From: Manduca sexta | Lineage: Eukaryota; Arthropoda; Insecta; Lepidoptera; Sphingidae | Length of the DNA: 64,000 bases | Reading direction: 5' to 3' | Assembly (NCBI RefSeq): GCF_014839805.1 | Contig: NC_051140.1 | Span: 13,723,826-13,787,825, forward strand | Program-made: the position numbers and the translations under genes | Notes under the pieces: generated by a model | Databases searched by the model: none | The model's input: the letters and a program-made list of their open reading frames with translations, nothing else | Told to the model about the DNA's origin: nothing | Part shown: positions 61,677 to 64,000 of the stretch, in pieces | Layout: each line of letters opens with the position of its first letter | Numbering within the stretch: position 1 is the stretch's first letter

Positions 61677-62295
61677 AGGGCTTTATTCGGAATCCCGTTA
61701 CTGAGAGATCTCTATAGTAAGTCCATCTTGAGCAAATATTTGATGTATTTCTTTTTGTCTGCAATTGAAAAAAAATATTGATGTAAACAGTTTTAAAGAT
61801 CTATTAATATGTATTTAACAGTTTGTAAATATATTTGTTGTAAACATTATTTGATTTAAACACTGTCAAAGAAATCGAGTTTAATAAAAGTAATAAAAAT
61901 ATATCAAATATAATATCATGTTTAACATCCCAATCAGCAGATGTAACAAACATTTCACACACATCGATGTCATATCCGAGGTTAATGGAACTGTATGCTT
62001 ACACCAAATACTTTCACGATATAAATATAAACAAACGACATCTTGTTACCGAAATATTTATAGCAATCAGCGTTCATAAAGAATATTCGTGTTCAAAGTC
62101 GTGGCCTCGCGTTCGGAAAAATAGTCTCCGTTGCAAATGTGAGCCACAGTCAAGGGCTTGTTTCCCGCTTAAAATAATGTATGCGGGCGTGAAAACATTA
62201 GGTGACGAATACACAATAATTAGCGGGAGAGCGACGCGTGGGCGAGATGTTATTTATCTTTTATCTGTTCTAGAAGTTTTTTTTAACTAAATATC
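61677..62295. other. Flank with a GC-richer block at 62.09-62.26 kb
   Basis: The block has GTGGCCTCGCGTTCGG, a homeodomain-like ATAATTAGCG and GAGCGACGCGTGGGCG. It could be conserved non-coding DNA. The 107-codon frame at 61967-62290 crosses it but shows no domain or helpful codon pattern. Confidence 0.3.
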
Positions 62296-62360
62296 GATGA
62301 GCGAGTTGCTCGCTTGAAGAAAAAGTCACGACTGCCCGTAAACAATAGCACTACTAACTT
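62296..62360 (+). repeat. Possible third fragment of the 22.9 kb dispersed repeat
   Basis: 'GATGAGCGAGTTGCTCGCTT', then CACGACTGCCCGTAAACA(A)TAG, resembles the 5' words of the family (GACGAGCTTGCT...ACGACCGCC...AACAGTAG) with more changes. Confidence 0.35.
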
Positions 62361-64000
62361 GATGATTTTATTACAAAACTATCTTTAATACTAATGTGGT
62401 CTTATTAAAACACAACAAAACACACAATAGACATTTATATCTGAATTATTAAATTATTACATTGATTACGAAGTCTTGAAAAATAAGTTCTTGCACTTGG
62501 TGTCCGTCGATGCCATAGCACCTTCCCAGGCAAATAAACTATTGTAACTAAGTCACCTATTAACAACTCTAACTGAGGCCTTATTATCTATGCTACAAGT
62601 TATTTTGACAGTGCGTATAAGCACGTAACGCAGCGTGTCGCGTTTAATAAAACAGAAATTGGCATACAGAATACCATTCCATGCTAATTTCACGAAGATA
62701 ACGTAACGCGGTCGTGGTACGAACTTACACTGTTACACAGAATAAAGCCACCATCCAGTATACAGTTAACTTTACATTTGGCATTGGTATAAATTTGTTT
62801 GATTGTTCCCTATGCATTGATATGAATATTCATGATTGCGTAGTAAACGAAAAGAATAACAATTGTGGTTAGTTCCCCTGTTTTTGTTTGAATTCCAGAA
62901 TAGAATGTCTTTTATATGATCTATTAACGTTAAACAATGAACTACATTTATTGTTTTGATAGCTTTTACACCTCAAGAGTTATTACACTCAAATGATCTA
63001 TCTCTAATACATTTTGTGTGACGTTACAACCATAAAGCAGTATTTTTAAGACAATGGAAGTTTCCCTGAGTATAAAAATACTTGTAATCACACGCGCATA
63101 GAATAACTCGATTTTTTTTTATCCGAGTGCATGTGTTTGTGTTGTTTCTCACCCAAGTGTTTGGCTATTATTATGTCTTCCAATAATGATGTCAAAATAT
63201 GTTCGAATGTTAACTATTTTAACAGTGACAATTAATATTTTAGTAAACGACCTAAATTGTTTACTGTTTTTCTTAACTAATTACAACTTTGTTAATGTAC
63301 CATTTGGTTTTATTAAATCACCTAAAAATAAAATAATTAATACTAACTGTTGTTAAAAAGTCAAGAAAGATTTCGTGTGTTATGATTTTTGGAAAACAAA
63401 TTTGACCAGATTTTTATTTAGTCCTCGGAATGATCTCTTCGTTTATTACGACATGGAACACAAACAAAGACATGAACTGATATATATTCATTTAAATAAG
63501 ATTTTTACCAGAACTTTAATTCGAATCATAATCTATCAAGTAACGTAAAGAGCTTCTGTTTACAAAGCGGGCAGATGATATCACGTCAGTGTTCCAATAC
63601 AGAGATGCCTAGACGGCATGTTCCCGTTGGAACGCCGCTCGCTTCGCAGAACATTATTGAATTGAACTCATTTTGTGCTCAACGGCATTTTGTTTCATTC
63701 CACCAATATATATAAATGTTACTTACATATCAAATGTAGAAACTGCTGGATTGATAATAATGTCGCCATTACGTTATTTAGTGGATCAAGTTTTGCGGAA
63801 AATGTGTATTTGAATTACATTTTTATTGCAGTTATTTATGCTGATAGAGAATTTTATACACACCACTTTTCATAGCATATTTGTTCTCTTATCTCAGCGA
63901 TTCCCTACTTTTAAATATAGGTGTCATTTATTACTGACAGTATTATGTACTTGCTAAGTACTTCACGATATATGTATATAATTGGTTTATAAAATTTTAT
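62361..64000. other. Gene-free right end of the window
   Basis: AT-rich apart from 63570-63655, which is GC-richer (AGATGCCTAGACGGCATG, GGAACGCCGCTCGCTTCG) and might be regulatory. No exon recognised. The frame at 63675 has no support. Confidence 0.3.

Noticed and set aside
61967..62290. 107-codon plus-strand frame
   Set aside because: Crosses a GC-rich block and has scattered cysteines and basic residues, but no domain or consistent codon use.

Overview
This is nuclear DNA from an insect, almost certainly a moth or butterfly (Lepidoptera). The window is strongly AT-rich, its genes are broken by short GT..AG introns, and it carries many dispersed repeats typical of lepidopteran genomes. These include rolling-circle (Helitron-type) elements that start with TC, end with CTAG and carry a CGCGG/CCGCG hairpin just before the 3' end, together with several inverted-repeat (MITE-like) elements and known dispersed repeat families. 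I could not name the species from the sequence.

Layout. (1) 379-5795, + strand: two complete tandem five-exon genes of the multiple inositol polyphosphate phosphatase (MINPP1/Mipp, histidine acid phosphatase) family. They are about 1 kb apart and share the same exon plan. Both are predicted to be secreted. The upstream copy keeps the RHGxRxP nucleophile motif but has HAT where the family has HAE. The downstream copy has lost both: SDGNRNP in place of RHGxRxP, and NPI in place of HAE. (2) 16036-18908, - strand: the complete five-exon coding region of the synaptic-vesicle GTPase Rab3 (218 aa). Its ATG follows directly on an acceptor-like AG, so one or more 5' UTR exons probably lie further right, beyond 18.9 kb. 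(3) 18.9-64 kb: mostly non-coding. It holds one plausible short first coding exon on the - strand at 28.4-28.6 kb, a nearby CpG-rich patch at 29.0-29.2 kb, a TATA-type promoter candidate at 43.3 kb, and a possible small single-exon gene at 61.4 kb. The rest is repeats and unannotated AT-rich sequence. There are no tRNA, rRNA or CRISPR features.

The genes do not form a pathway together. The phosphatase pair is a local tandem duplication and Rab3 is an unrelated neighbour. The observation most worth following is that both phosphatase copies have degenerate active sites to different degrees while keeping intact reading frames, splice sites, signal peptides and structural cysteines. That suggests a retained family of secreted pseudophosphatases or changed-function phosphatases. 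The second theme is the density of foldback and Helitron structures, several of which have exact boundaries readable from the sequence.
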